Of a stretch of DNA of 11,459 bases, positions 1-6,192 are shown piece after piece. Position numbers and translations under genes: made by a program. The notes under the pieces are model-generated. The model did no database searches. It was not told where the DNA came from and saw nothing but the letters and a program-made list of their open reading frames with translations. Source of the stretch: Treponema sp. (GTDB lineage Bacteria > Spirochaetota > Spirochaetia > Treponematales > Breznakiellaceae); assembly GCA_031257695.1 (NCBI GenBank), contig JAIROB010000084.1:1-11459 (forward strand), given 5' to 3'. Position 1 is the first letter of the stretch; every line of letters begins with the position of its first letter.

Positions 1-117
1 CTGGCTAAAAAGGTTTCTGATGATGATTTTGATGCCATTTTTATTGTTAGAATTCATCCCTTTGAGTCTTGGAACTACAAGATTTTACCACACCAAAATC
101 GTCATGTTATTGTTTGA
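1..117 (+). CDS. 3' end of an unrecognised gene, partial (38 residues)
   Basis: An open frame runs in from the left edge and stops at TGA 115-117. The 38 residues begin LAKKVSDDDFDAIF and end with QNRHVIV. It reads like real protein: hydrophobic stretches alternate with charged ones, and the aromatic-rich IHPFESWNY segment is not low complexity. I do not recognise a family. Base composition is about one third G+C (hand count), far below the G+C-rich genes from 740 onward, which suggests a different origin, perhaps an acquired gene. The start, full length and function lie outside the window. No terminator with a T run is visible after the stop; a small stem (135-139 with 144-148) follows but lacks a U tract. 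Confidence 0.55.
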   Translation: MAKKVSDDDFDAIFIVRIHPFESWNYKILPHQNRHVIV

Positions 118-174
118 CAGTTCATAAAGAGGAAGCTGCTTGCGCAGCATCAGAGACCTCGGCCTCCGCAATGG

Positions 175-408
175 CTAGTAGGTTGATTGGACTAAAAGCA
201 TGGATAAGAGGATAACCACGAACCACACAAACACCACGAACGTTTGCTTTGCAACCTTGGCTTTGCCTGAATTCCTTTTATTTCGTGAGGTTTTAGGCCA
301 AGTTTGTGTGGTTTGTGTGGTTTGTGTGGTTTGTGGTTAAATTTGTTCTGCCTATGTACCCTGGCGTAACCTGAGCAATCAGGCGATTTAGTCTAATCAA
401 CCTACCAG
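175..408. mobile_element. MITE-like element with terminal inverted repeats and nested stems
   Basis: Positions 175-196 and 387-408 are inverted copies matching at 20 of 22 bases (core TAGGTTGATT). Inside them, 214-232 and 320-338 are inverted copies matching at 18 of 19 (AACCACGAACCACACAAAC against its complement). Further in, CTTGGC 256-261 pairs with GCCAAG 297-302. The whole 234 bp can therefore fold as one nested hairpin. It has no coding capacity. Flanking target-site duplications are not obvious. Small non-coding elements of this form are usually mobilised by a transposase acting in trans; that is inference here. An alternative is a structured intergenic repeat or RNA. Single copy in this window. 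Confidence 0.6.
302..335 (+). repeat. 9-bp tandem repeat GTTTGTGTG, about 3.7 copies
   Basis: Three full copies of GTTTGTGTG plus a partial fourth form the right inner arm of the MITE-like element. The left arm carries a related, less regular series of ACCACGAAC and ACCACACAA words (215-241). Copy number of such a short unit may vary between strains. Confidence 0.75.
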
Positions 409-459
409 GCCCCCATGGCCCCCCCACCCTTTCTGATTACCGCGCAAGCGGTTTCTGAT

Positions 460-592
460 GACGCACAAACACTGTGTGGTGGCGATGTCGGCAGAAACAA
501 AGGCCCCGCGACCAAGGCCCCCCCATGGACCCTTAAACGGCTCGGGGACGCACACACACCTTGTAATGGGGGTGTCGGTGGAAAAAGTACGG
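460..592 (+). repeat. Degenerate direct repeat, offset about 87-88 bp
   Basis: GACGCACAAACAC at 460-472 recurs as GACGCACACACAC at 547-559 (offset 87), and GATGTCGGCAGAAACA near 484 recurs as GGTGTCGGTGGAAAAA near 572 (offset 88). A C-run followed by ACC also recurs (418-429 and 518-531), with a different offset of about 98. The second copy forms the left half of the long hairpin at 518-691, so the first copy looks like a decayed or partial duplicate of that arm. Confidence 0.5.
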
Positions 593-691
593 GAGGGGCC
601 ACCGGAGGGCCCCGTGCTTTTTCCAGCCGACAGGACCCCCCAGACATAGTTTTAGTGCGTCCCCGCTAACCCAACCGGGTCCATGGGGGGG
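518..691. repeat. Long imperfect inverted repeat / giant hairpin
   Basis: Three blocks pair in register. CCCCCCCATGGACCC 518-532 pairs perfectly with 677-691. GGGGACGCAC 544-553 pairs perfectly with GTGCGTCCCC 655-664. Positions 574-592 pair with 612-631 with one bulge and one G-U type pair. The loop is about 19 bases (593-611). Open frames exist on both strands here but are short, proline- and glycine-rich, and best explained by the base composition. The right arm runs into a ten-G tract. It lies upstream of the tyrS promoter, so it should not be part of the tyrS message. It could be a transposable repeat, a structured RNA, or the transcription end of the upstream gene; no classic T run is present. 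Confidence 0.65.
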
Positions 692-694
692 GGG
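685..694 (+). repeat. Homopolymer tract of ten G
   Basis: Ten consecutive G lie just 8 bp upstream of the proposed -35 box of tyrS. G tracts of this length are prone to slipped-strand length change, and in Treponema pallidum they modulate tpr promoters. For an essential gene such as tyrS, on/off switching is unlikely, so any effect would be tuning, or the tract is simply an extension of the hairpin arm. Confidence 0.6.
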
Positions 695-702
695 CGCAGC
701 TA

Positions 703-732
703 TTGAAGATTCTCCGGGAAACAGGCTATACT
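703..732 (+). promoter_or_regulatory. Sigma-70-type promoter of tyrS
   Basis: TTGAAG (703-708) and TATACT (727-732) are separated by 18 bp. The expected transcription start, 6-8 bases after the -10 box, falls at about 738-740, at or next to the ATG at 740. No purine-rich Shine-Dalgarno sequence lies between the -10 box and the ATG. Both observations point to a leaderless or near-leaderless message. Confidence 0.55.
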
Positions 733-739
733 GGATTCC

Positions 740-1981
740 ATGAACCAAACGCTTGAAAACCTTAAAACCCGCGGGCTCTTCCAGCAGTGCACCGATGCTG
801 ACGCGCTTTCCCGCCTCATGGACCAGGGCCCGGTTACGTTTTACGTGGGCTGCGATCCCACCGGCCCCAGCCTGCACATAGGCCACATGGTGCCCTTTTT
901 CGCGTTCCGCCACCTCATGGCCGCGGGGCACAGGGGCATAGCCCTCATAGGCGGGGGCACCGCCCGCATAGGGGACCCTTCGGGGAAGACCGAAATGCGG
1001 AAGATGCTCAGTTACGAACAGCTCGACGCCAACGCCGCCTCCATAACCGCCCAACTGGACCGCTTCCTGGGCTTCGACGGGGACAGGGCCGGAACCGCGA
1101 ACAACAAGGACTGGCTCGCGGACCTCAACTACATCGACTTCCTCCGGGAAATAGGCAGCCACTTTTCGGTCAACCGTATGCTCGGTTTTGAAGCCTACAA
1201 GCTGCGGATGGAAACCGGCCTTTCCTTTATCGAATTTAACTACCAGATCCTCCAGAGCTACGACTTCCTGGAACTCTACCGCCGCCGCGGCAACCGCCTC
1301 CAGATAGGCGGGGACGATCAGTGGGGCAACATCGTGGCCGGGGTGGATCTTATCCGCCGCGTCGAAGGCGCCGAAGTGTTCGGCATGACCTTCCCCCTGG
1401 TGACCGCCGCGGACGGCAAAAAGATGGGCAAAACCGAGAAGGGCGCGGTTTTCCTGGACAGCGCCCTCACCAGCCCCTACGAGTTCTTTCAGTATTGGCG
1501 GAATATCCACGACGCGGACCTCCGGCGCTTCCTCCTCATGTTCACCTTCCTCCCCGTGGAGGAAATTGACGATATTGCCGCGGCCGGGAAAAACCCCAAC
1601 GAAGGCAAGGAACGCCTGGCCTGGGAAGTAACCGCCCTGATCCACGGCAGGGACCAGGCGGACCAGGCCCTGTCCGGCGCCAGGGCCGCGTTTGGCGGCG
1701 GCGGGGACAGGTCCGCCATGCCCGCCGCGTCCCTGTCCCGCGCCAGGTTTGAGGCGGGCTACAGCGTGGTGGACCTCTTTGTCGACGCGGGCCTGGCCCC
1801 CACCAAAAGCGAAGCCCGCCGCCTGGTTCTGCAGGGCGGGGCCTTCCTGTCCCCCGGCGGCTCCGGCCCGGTGGCTGTCACCGATGTGGCGGCCCTGATC
1901 CGCGCGGACGCCCTGGACGGGCAGGGGGAGCTGCTGCTCCGGGCGGGGAAAAAACGGTTCTGCCGGGTGGTGGCCCGGTGA
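740..1981 (+). CDS. tyrS: Tyrosine--tRNA ligase (TyrRS)
   Basis: Class I aminoacyl-tRNA synthetase that activates tyrosine with ATP and loads it onto tRNA-Tyr in the cytoplasm. The 413 residues fit the usual 400-430. Visible motifs are the HIGH signature at 46-49 (LHIGH), the tyrosine-pocket YQ...Q..DF at 168-176, GGDDQWGN at 190-197, and KMGKT at 228-232, a form of the KMSKS ATP loop. The C-terminal S4 RNA-binding domain (about 345-413) contains the typical PTKSEARRLVLQGG segment. The ATG at 740 gives the normal short N-terminus (MNQTLENLKTRG). It is probably transcribed alone: the left side is intergenic repeat and the right neighbour converges after 21 bp. No T-box is present upstream. Apart from the probable lack of a leader and SD, the gene is ordinary. 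Confidence 0.97.
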   Translation: MNQTLENLKTRGLFQQCTDADALSRLMDQGPVTFYVGCDPTGPSLHIGHMVPFFAFRHLMAAGHRGIALIGGGTARIGDPSGKTEMRKMLSYEQLDANAASITAQLDRFLGFDGDRAGTANNKDWLADLNYIDFLREIGSHFSVNRMLGFEAYKLRMETGLSFIEFNYQILQSYDFLELYRRRGNRLQIGGDDQWGNIVAGVDLIRRVEGAEVFGMTFPLVTAADGKKMGKTEKGAVFLDSALTSPYEFFQYWRNIHDADLRRFLLMFTFLPVEEIDDIAAAGKNPNEGKERLAWEVTALIHGRDQADQALSGARAAFGGGGDRSAMPAASLSRARFEAGYSVVDLFVDAGLAPTKSEARRLVLQGGAFLSPGGSGPVAVTDVAALIRADALDGQGELLLRAGKKRFCRVVAR

Positions 1982-2002
1982 CCCGGAAATAACCGCGGGC
2001 CC

Positions 2003-2575
2003 TCAGATCAGCACCGAGCGGATCAGCCTGGTAAACAGCTTCGCCATGTCCCGGACGCTCATGTCCATGCCGGTTTTAAGCCATTCCTGCAGCATCGCTA
2101 TGCACCCGTCCCGGAAAAAAACCGACCGGTAGTTCATAATCCGTTCTTCCTCCGGCGCTTCCGCGGCAATGACTTTAAACTGCCGCATCCGTCCGGTAAA
2201 ATACCGGGCAAACTTCTTTTGAAAGTCCCGTTCCCCGTTTTCGCTCAGAAGCGCCTGAATCGAATTGCTGTTCCCCGCAATGGAGAACAGCACCGCCTCT
2301 ATCAGCATCAGCAGTTCCTTGGCCGGCAGCATGGTTCTCCCGGGGGAGTACTGCTGTATGAGCTTGTCAAACTCCACAAAGATCTCCTCCTCCATCTGCC
2401 CCAAAAGATCGTACTGGTCCTTGTAGTAGGCGTAGAAGGTCGAGCGGCTCACCCCCGCGGCTTCGCAGATCTCCTTGATGGAGATATCCAGAACCGACTT
2501 GGCCTTTAACAGCTCCACCAGCCCGTCCCGCAGCGCCTTCCGGGTAAACCGCGCCCGTATGTCCGTCTTCGCCAT
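2003..2575 (-). CDS. TetR/AcrR-family transcriptional repressor
   Basis: A 190-residue one-domain-plus-ligand-pocket regulator. The N-terminal helix-turn-helix is clear: residues about 14-53 include ISIKEICEAAGVSRSTFYAYYKDQYDLL, the hallmark TetR recognition helix followed by a Tyr/Phe-rich turn. The rest (about 60-190) is a helical, divergent C-terminal dimerisation and effector domain, whose ligand cannot be read from sequence. The frame is open farther upstream to 2689, but ATG 2575 is preferred: it starts directly before the DNA-binding domain and has GGGAGG (2582-2587) six bases upstream on the minus strand. It is divergent from the RND exporter with 187 bp between starts, the usual arrangement for a local repressor of an export operon. 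Palindromes in that gap overlap its likely promoter, suggesting autoregulation (inference). Confidence 0.9.
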   Translation of the reverse strand: MAKTDIRARFTRKALRDGLVELLKAKSVLDISIKEICEAAGVSRSTFYAYYKDQYDLLGQMEEEIFVEFDKLIQQYSPGRTMLPAKELLMLIEAVLFSIAGNSNSIQALLSENGERDFQKKFARYFTGRMRQFKVIAAEAPEEERIMNYRSVFFRDGCIAMLQEWLKTGMDMSVRDMAKLFTRLIRSVLI

Positions 2576-2593
2576 CCCCTGCCTCCCGCGGCA

Positions 2594-2612
2594 ACGGGGC
2601 GCTCCGCCCCGT
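2594..2612 (-). promoter_or_regulatory. Strong GC hairpin in the tetR leader
   Basis: An 8-bp perfect stem (ACGGGGCG 2594-2601 with CGCCCCGT 2605-2612) closes a three-base loop. It sits six bases upstream of the tetR Shine-Dalgarno sequence on the minus strand and downstream of the likely tetR promoter. In the mRNA it would form just ahead of the ribosome site. No U tract follows in either direction, so it does not look like an intrinsic terminator. Its role is unknown; mRNA stability or modulation of translation are possibilities. Confidence 0.5.
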
Positions 2613-2631
2613 CCCGGCAATTCCCCCCATT

Positions 2632-2700
2632 CTGTACAAAAGCCGGACAAAATACTACATAATGTCCGAAAAATAAACACAATCCACATAAATTGTACAG
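2632..2700. promoter_or_regulatory. Nested palindromes, candidate TetR operator region
   Basis: CGGACA (2644-2649) and TGTCCG (2663-2668) form a 25-bp interrupted palindrome centred on 2656. Two of the four pairs next to the centre mismatch and two inner A/T pairs match. Around it, CTGTACAA (2632-2639) and TTGTACAG (2693-2700) are perfect inverted copies, each holding the self-complementary TGTACA. The region is A+T rich between G+C-rich genes. On the minus strand TTGTGT (2677-2682) lies 17 bp from TGTAGT (2654-2659), a weak promoter for tetR that the 25-bp palindrome would cover. On the plus strand TATACT (2721-2726) could be the exporter -10 box, but no good -35 box is properly spaced. Confidence 0.55.
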
Positions 2701-2749
2701 CCCATATAAAAATACCGCCCTATACTGCTCCCGGTCAATGGGCCTGGCC

Positions 2750-2756
2750 AAAGGAG
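2750..2756 (+). promoter_or_regulatory. Shine-Dalgarno site fixing a TTG start for the exporter
   Basis: AAAGGAG lies six bases upstream of TTG 2763-2765, in frame with the exporter and directly before its first hydrophobic segment. The nearest ATG (2738) is out of frame, and the far upstream in-frame ATG (2475) would run through the whole operator region and into tetR. The TTG is therefore the best start. Confidence 0.75.
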
Positions 2757-2762
2757 CTGCGG

Positions 2763-5417
2763 TTGGAAAAAATTTTCAGGCATCCCCGGGCGGTGGCGGG
2801 CGGCGTCGCGCTGGTCACCCTTTTTTTCGCCCTCCAGCTTCCCCGGGCGCGGATGGACAACAACATCATCGCCTTTCTGCCGGACCATATAGCGGAACGG
2901 ATCCTCGCCAAGCACTTCGAGGACCAGTACGGCGGCGAAATCATGATCATGACCGGCCTTGAGCGCCCCTACGGCACGGTTTTCGACCCCCTTTTTCTTT
3001 CCCGAATCAGGGACTTCGGCAAAACCGTGGAAACCTTTGAGCTGGTAAAAAACGTCAACTCCATCATGTCAACCCAGTATATCACCGCGGATCAGGAAAG
3101 CATCATTGTCGCGGATCTGGTGGACGACGGCTTTTCCGGAACCCCCGAAGAAATAGCCGAACTCCGGCGCCGCCTTGCCTCCTGGGATGTGTACCAGGGA
3201 GCGCTTGTCTCCCGGGACCACAGCGCCACCCAGATTGTGGTCACCCTGAACGCCGCGTCCGGCGAGTCGGGCAACCCCGAAGTGGCCGCGGCCCTGGCGC
3301 AAATCCGGGATCTGGCAAAGGAGATGTTCGCCGGGCTGGCCAATGTGTACACCGCGGGGCAGCCCCTGGTGTCCGCCGCGTTGAGCGAGTCGGCCTTTGC
3401 CGACATTATCTTTCTGGTCCCCCTGGCCCTGGCCGCGCTGCTGACCGTGCTGGTCTTCTCCTTCCGCCGCTGGGATTTCGTGCTGTTCCCCCTCCTCACC
3501 GTGCTTGCCGCGGTCATCTGGGCCCTGGGCGCCATGCCGCTTTTTCACGTGACCCTCACCCTGCTTTCCATGGTCCTGCCGGTGATCCTCATCGCCGTGG
3601 GAAGCGCCTACGCCATTCACCTGGTTTCCCACTACCGGGACGAGGCGGACTCCCGCGCCCTCACCGGGGAAGAACACCGCGCCTTTGTCCTCCGCCTCCT
3701 CCGCAGGCTGGCAAAACCCGTGTTCCTCGCCGCGCTCACCACCTTTGCGGGCTTCATCTCCTTTTGCTTCGCCCCCCTCACGCCCATGCGCGACTTCGGC
3801 GTCTTCGCCTCCTTCGGCGTCCTCGCCGCGTTTTCCGTAGCCATGCTCCTGGTCCCCGCGCTCCTCATCATCCGCGGCCCCGGGACCCGCAAAGCCCCGG
3901 CGCGGAAAAGCGGCGCCGGGCAAAAACCCCGGTTCAGCCTGAACAGCGCCCTCGCCAAAACCATGAGCGCGGCGGCGCGGCGCAAAGCCCCCGCGCTGGC
4001 CCTGACCGCGCTGGTCATCCTGGTTTCCGTCATCGGCGCGTCCAAAGTCGTGGTGGACAACTCCATGGTCGAATTTTTCAGCGAGGACACCGAGGTAAGC
4101 CGGGGCGACCGCTTCATCCGGGAGCATTTCGGCGGTTCCGCCCAGCTTTTCGTGTCCGTGGAAGCGGAGGACACCCAAACCCTGCTTGACCCGGCGGTCC
4201 TCACCGCCATGGACGGCCTTTCCGCCTATCTCAGCGAGCGTGTCCCGGAGGTCGGCAAGGTAAGCTCCTTTACGGACCTCGTCAAACGCATGAACCAGAT
4301 GTTCAACGTGGGCGAAAGCCCCGACGGAATCCCGGCCCTGACAGGCCCGGCTGAGGAACCCGGCGGCAGCTTCGGCTTTGGGGATTTCGGGTTCGAGGAT
4401 CAGGAGGGGGAAGCCTCCCCCCCGCTCCAAAGCCCTGCGGGCTTTTCCGCTTCCCCCTCTGCGGGGGACACCCCCGCAACGCCCCCGGCCTCGTCCCTCA
4501 CCGCGGTGAGCTTCGCCCTGATCAACGCCGCGGCGGGAAAGCGCCCGGACATGAGCGCCGGGGAACTGGTCCGGGAACTGGAGCGGCTGGCGAATTACCA
4601 GGGCTACGGGTACTACGAAATCCCCGCGGACCCGGCGCGTTACGGAAAGCAGAGCCCGGAGGAATTACAGCAGTTGGTGGCAAACTACCTGGCGCTGCTC
4701 TCCGGGGACCGCAGCCAGACCATGTCCAACGACCCGCTGGAGCCCACCGCGGTGGAAATGATCATCCTGATCAACAGCCGGTGGCAGGAGGACGTGCAAA
4801 AGGTCATCAGGATAATACAGGACTACGCGGCCGCGAATTTCCCCGAAACCGTGCGGGTCCTGGCCGGCGGCGGATCCGCCCAGGAGGGGGCGCTGGCGGT
4901 TCTGGTGGTAAACTCCCAGATCATCTCGATTGTCGTGTCCGCTTTGATGGCGCTCCTTATCGTGGCCCTCTCCAACAGATCCCTGGCCGCGGGCCTCATC
5001 GCGGCGCTGCCCCTGGCGGTCGCAGTCCTGGCCAACTTCGCGGTCATGGGCTTCCTCGGCATCACTCTCAACATGGCCACCGCCATGATCGCCAGCCTGG
5101 CCGTGGGCATAGGCATCGATTATACGATTCACTTTATAGAAGCCTTCAAACGGGAGCACCGTTCCGGCGGCGACTATCTCTACCGCGCCTTTGCCGGTTC
5201 CGGCAAGGCCATACTCATCAACGCCCTGTCGGTGGGCGCGGGCTTTTGCGTCCTCGCCTTCTCCCGGTTCCGCATCATGGCGCAGTTCGGCGGCCTGGTG
5301 GCGCTCTCCATGGCCATAAGCGCCGCGGTAAGCCTCACGGTCATTCCCGCGCTGCTGATCGCGGTAAAACCCGGGTTTATTTACGGAAGCGCTGAAAACA
5401 AAGGAGTTTTGCCATGA
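2763..5417 (+). CDS. RND/MMPL-family exporter (12-TM, COG1033-like)
   Basis: An 884-residue inner-membrane exporter of the RND superfamily, proton driven in known members; lipids, lipoproteins or hydrophobic compounds are typical cargo for the MMPL branch. Order: TM1 about 11-26; first periplasmic domain about 30-210; TM2-6 about 213-370; cytoplasmic linker 371-405; TM7 about 409-427; second periplasmic domain about 430-715; TM8-12 about 717-868. The two halves repeat: VGSAYAIHLVSHY (279-291) corresponds to VGIGIDYTIHFIEAF (781-795). The Asp-Tyr proton-relay pair is kept in the second half (D786, Y787), while the first half has Ala-Tyr (A282, Y283). A Gly/Pro/Ser-rich low-complexity insert (about 528-580) interrupts the second periplasmic domain. 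The start is a TTG with a good SD. Its stop overlaps the next gene by four bases (ATGA), so the two are translationally coupled. Likely repressed by the divergent TetR. Confidence 0.9.
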   Translation: MEKIFRHPRAVAGGVALVTLFFALQLPRARMDNNIIAFLPDHIAERILAKHFEDQYGGEIMIMTGLERPYGTVFDPLFLSRIRDFGKTVETFELVKNVNSIMSTQYITADQESIIVADLVDDGFSGTPEEIAELRRRLASWDVYQGALVSRDHSATQIVVTLNAASGESGNPEVAAALAQIRDLAKEMFAGLANVYTAGQPLVSAALSESAFADIIFLVPLALAALLTVLVFSFRRWDFVLFPLLTVLAAVIWALGAMPLFHVTLTLLSMVLPVILIAVGSAYAIHLVSHYRDEADSRALTGEEHRAFVLRLLRRLAKPVFLAALTTFAGFISFCFAPLTPMRDFGVFASFGVLAAFSVAMLLVPALLIIRGPGTRKAPARKSGAGQKPRFSLNSALAKTMSAAARRKAPALALTALVILVSVIGASKVVVDNSMVEFFSEDTEVSRGDRFIREHFGGSAQLFVSVEAEDTQTLLDPAVLTAMDGLSAYLSERVPEVGKVSSFTDLVKRMNQMFNVGESPDGIPALTGPAEEPGGSFGFGDFGFEDQEGEASPPLQSPAGFSASPSAGDTPATPPASSLTAVSFALINAAAGKRPDMSAGELVRELERLANYQGYGYYEIPADPARYGKQSPEELQQLVANYLALLSGDRSQTMSNDPLEPTAVEMIILINSRWQEDVQKVIRIIQDYAAANFPETVRVLAGGGSAQEGALAVLVVNSQIISIVVSALMALLIVALSNRSLAAGLIAALPLAVAVLANFAVMGFLGITLNMATAMIASLAVGIGIDYTIHFIEAFKREHRSGGDYLYRAFAGSGKAILINALSVGAGFCVLAFSRFRIMAQFGGLVALSMAISAAVSLTVIPALLIAVKPGFIYGSAENKGVLP

Positions 5418-6187
5418 AGAAGTTTTGTGTGTTCGTCGCCCTCATTGTGATCGCCGCGCTCGCCCGCGCTCAGGACGGGGCGGACATTATCCGGGCGGCC
5501 AGGGACCGTATCCGGTCGGACACCATGTCCAGCCGTTCCCGCATGGTGATAACCGCGAAGAACGGGTCCCTCAGCGAGCGGGTCATCGACCAGTATTCAA
5601 AGGACGGGGACGGCGGGCGCTCCCGGTCGGTCATCGTGTTCCAGAGCCCCGCGACGGTGCGGGGGACCCGCTTCCTCACCATAGACAACCCTTCGGGCTC
5701 AAGCGATCAGTGGATATTCCTCCCCGGCATAGGCAAGGTCCGGCGCATCGCCGCGTCGGAAAGCGGCGGCAGCTTTATGGGCACGGATTTTTCCTACGAC
5801 GATATGTCCGTCATGGACCGGGACCCCGAACTCGACGACCACAGCATCCTCCGGGAGGAGGAACTGGAGGGCGCCCCCTGTTACGTCGTCCAGTCCCTGC
5901 CCAGGGACAAAAATTTTTCCTACTCCAAATCGATTTCATGGATAGACAAGGCCGTTTACCGGGTCTACCGCCGGGAAATGTACAACCGGCGGGGCGCCCT
6001 GGAAAAGACCATGGAAATGTCCGGATACCGGGACGTGCAGGGCCGGGACACCCCTATGGAGACCAAAGTCTCCACCCCCGCGGCGGGCACCTTCACCACC
6101 ATCTACATGGACATCGTCAAATACGACGATCCCATTCCCGAAGGGGTCTTTACCACGGCCTACCTTGAGACCGGGAGGGTCAGATGA
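5414..6187 (+). CDS. LolA-like outer-membrane lipoprotein-sorting protein (PF17131-type)
   Basis: A 257-residue exported protein. Residues 1-19 form a Sec signal peptide (MKK, hydrophobic core, ARA before Q20); there is no lipobox, so the mature protein should be soluble and periplasmic. The body carries the family's recognisable blocks QWIFLPGIGKVRRI (99-112) and GSFMGTDFSYDDM (119-131), the WID segment (176-178), and a C-terminal strand-rich half ending in ETKVSTPAAGTF...YDDPIPEGVFT. Members adopt a LolA/LolB-like half-barrel that can hold an acyl chain and often sit next to RND/MMPL exporters, where they probably pass cargo across the periplasm; the exact cargo is unknown. AAGGAG (5401-5406) lies seven bases before ATG 5414, and the ATG overlaps the exporter's stop. 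The gene ends 5 bp from the convergent glycerate kinase stop, with no clear terminator between. Confidence 0.88.
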   Translation: MKKFCVFVALIVIAALARAQDGADIIRAARDRIRSDTMSSRSRMVITAKNGSLSERVIDQYSKDGDGGRSRSVIVFQSPATVRGTRFLTIDNPSGSSDQWIFLPGIGKVRRIAASESGGSFMGTDFSYDDMSVMDRDPELDDHSILREEELEGAPCYVVQSLPRDKNFSYSKSISWIDKAVYRVYRREMYNRRGALEKTMEMSGYRDVQGRDTPMETKVSTPAAGTFTTIYMDIVKYDDPIPEGVFTTAYLETGRVR

Positions 6188-6192
6188 AAAGG

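Noticed and set aside
302..335. CRISPR-like array
   Set aside because: The 9-bp units are directly abutting with no spacers and no cas genes nearby; it is a simple tandem repeat inside an inverted-repeat element.
402..669. Short open frames on both strands (81, 84 and 63 residues)
   Set aside because: They lie in the repeat/hairpin region, are Pro/Gly/Ala rich on all frames, lack convincing ribosome sites and are explained by G+C-rich palindromic DNA.
518..739. T-box or tRNA-sensing leader for tyrS
   Set aside because: No T-box consensus or antiterminator is visible, and the best promoter lies downstream of the hairpin, so the structure should not be in the tyrS message.
533..1645. 370-residue open frame on the minus strand
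   Set aside because: It is the antisense shadow of tyrS and the hairpin. High G+C removes stops; the composition (Gly/Val/His/Glu rich) and lack of motifs argue against a gene.
1963..1986. Hairpin CCGGGT/ACCCGG at the end of tyrS as a terminator
   Set aside because: Stem is only 6 bp with a 12-base loop, overlaps the stop codon, and no T run follows in either direction.
2475..2762. In-frame ATG 2475 as start of the exporter
   Set aside because: It would add 96 residues reading through the A+T-rich operator and into tetR, with no membrane-protein character. TTG 2763 has a well-placed AAAGGAG.
3069..4430. 453-residue open frame on the minus strand, opposite the exporter
   Set aside because: Low-complexity Gly/Glu/His-rich product typical of the antisense of an Ala/Leu-rich membrane protein; no recognisable domain.
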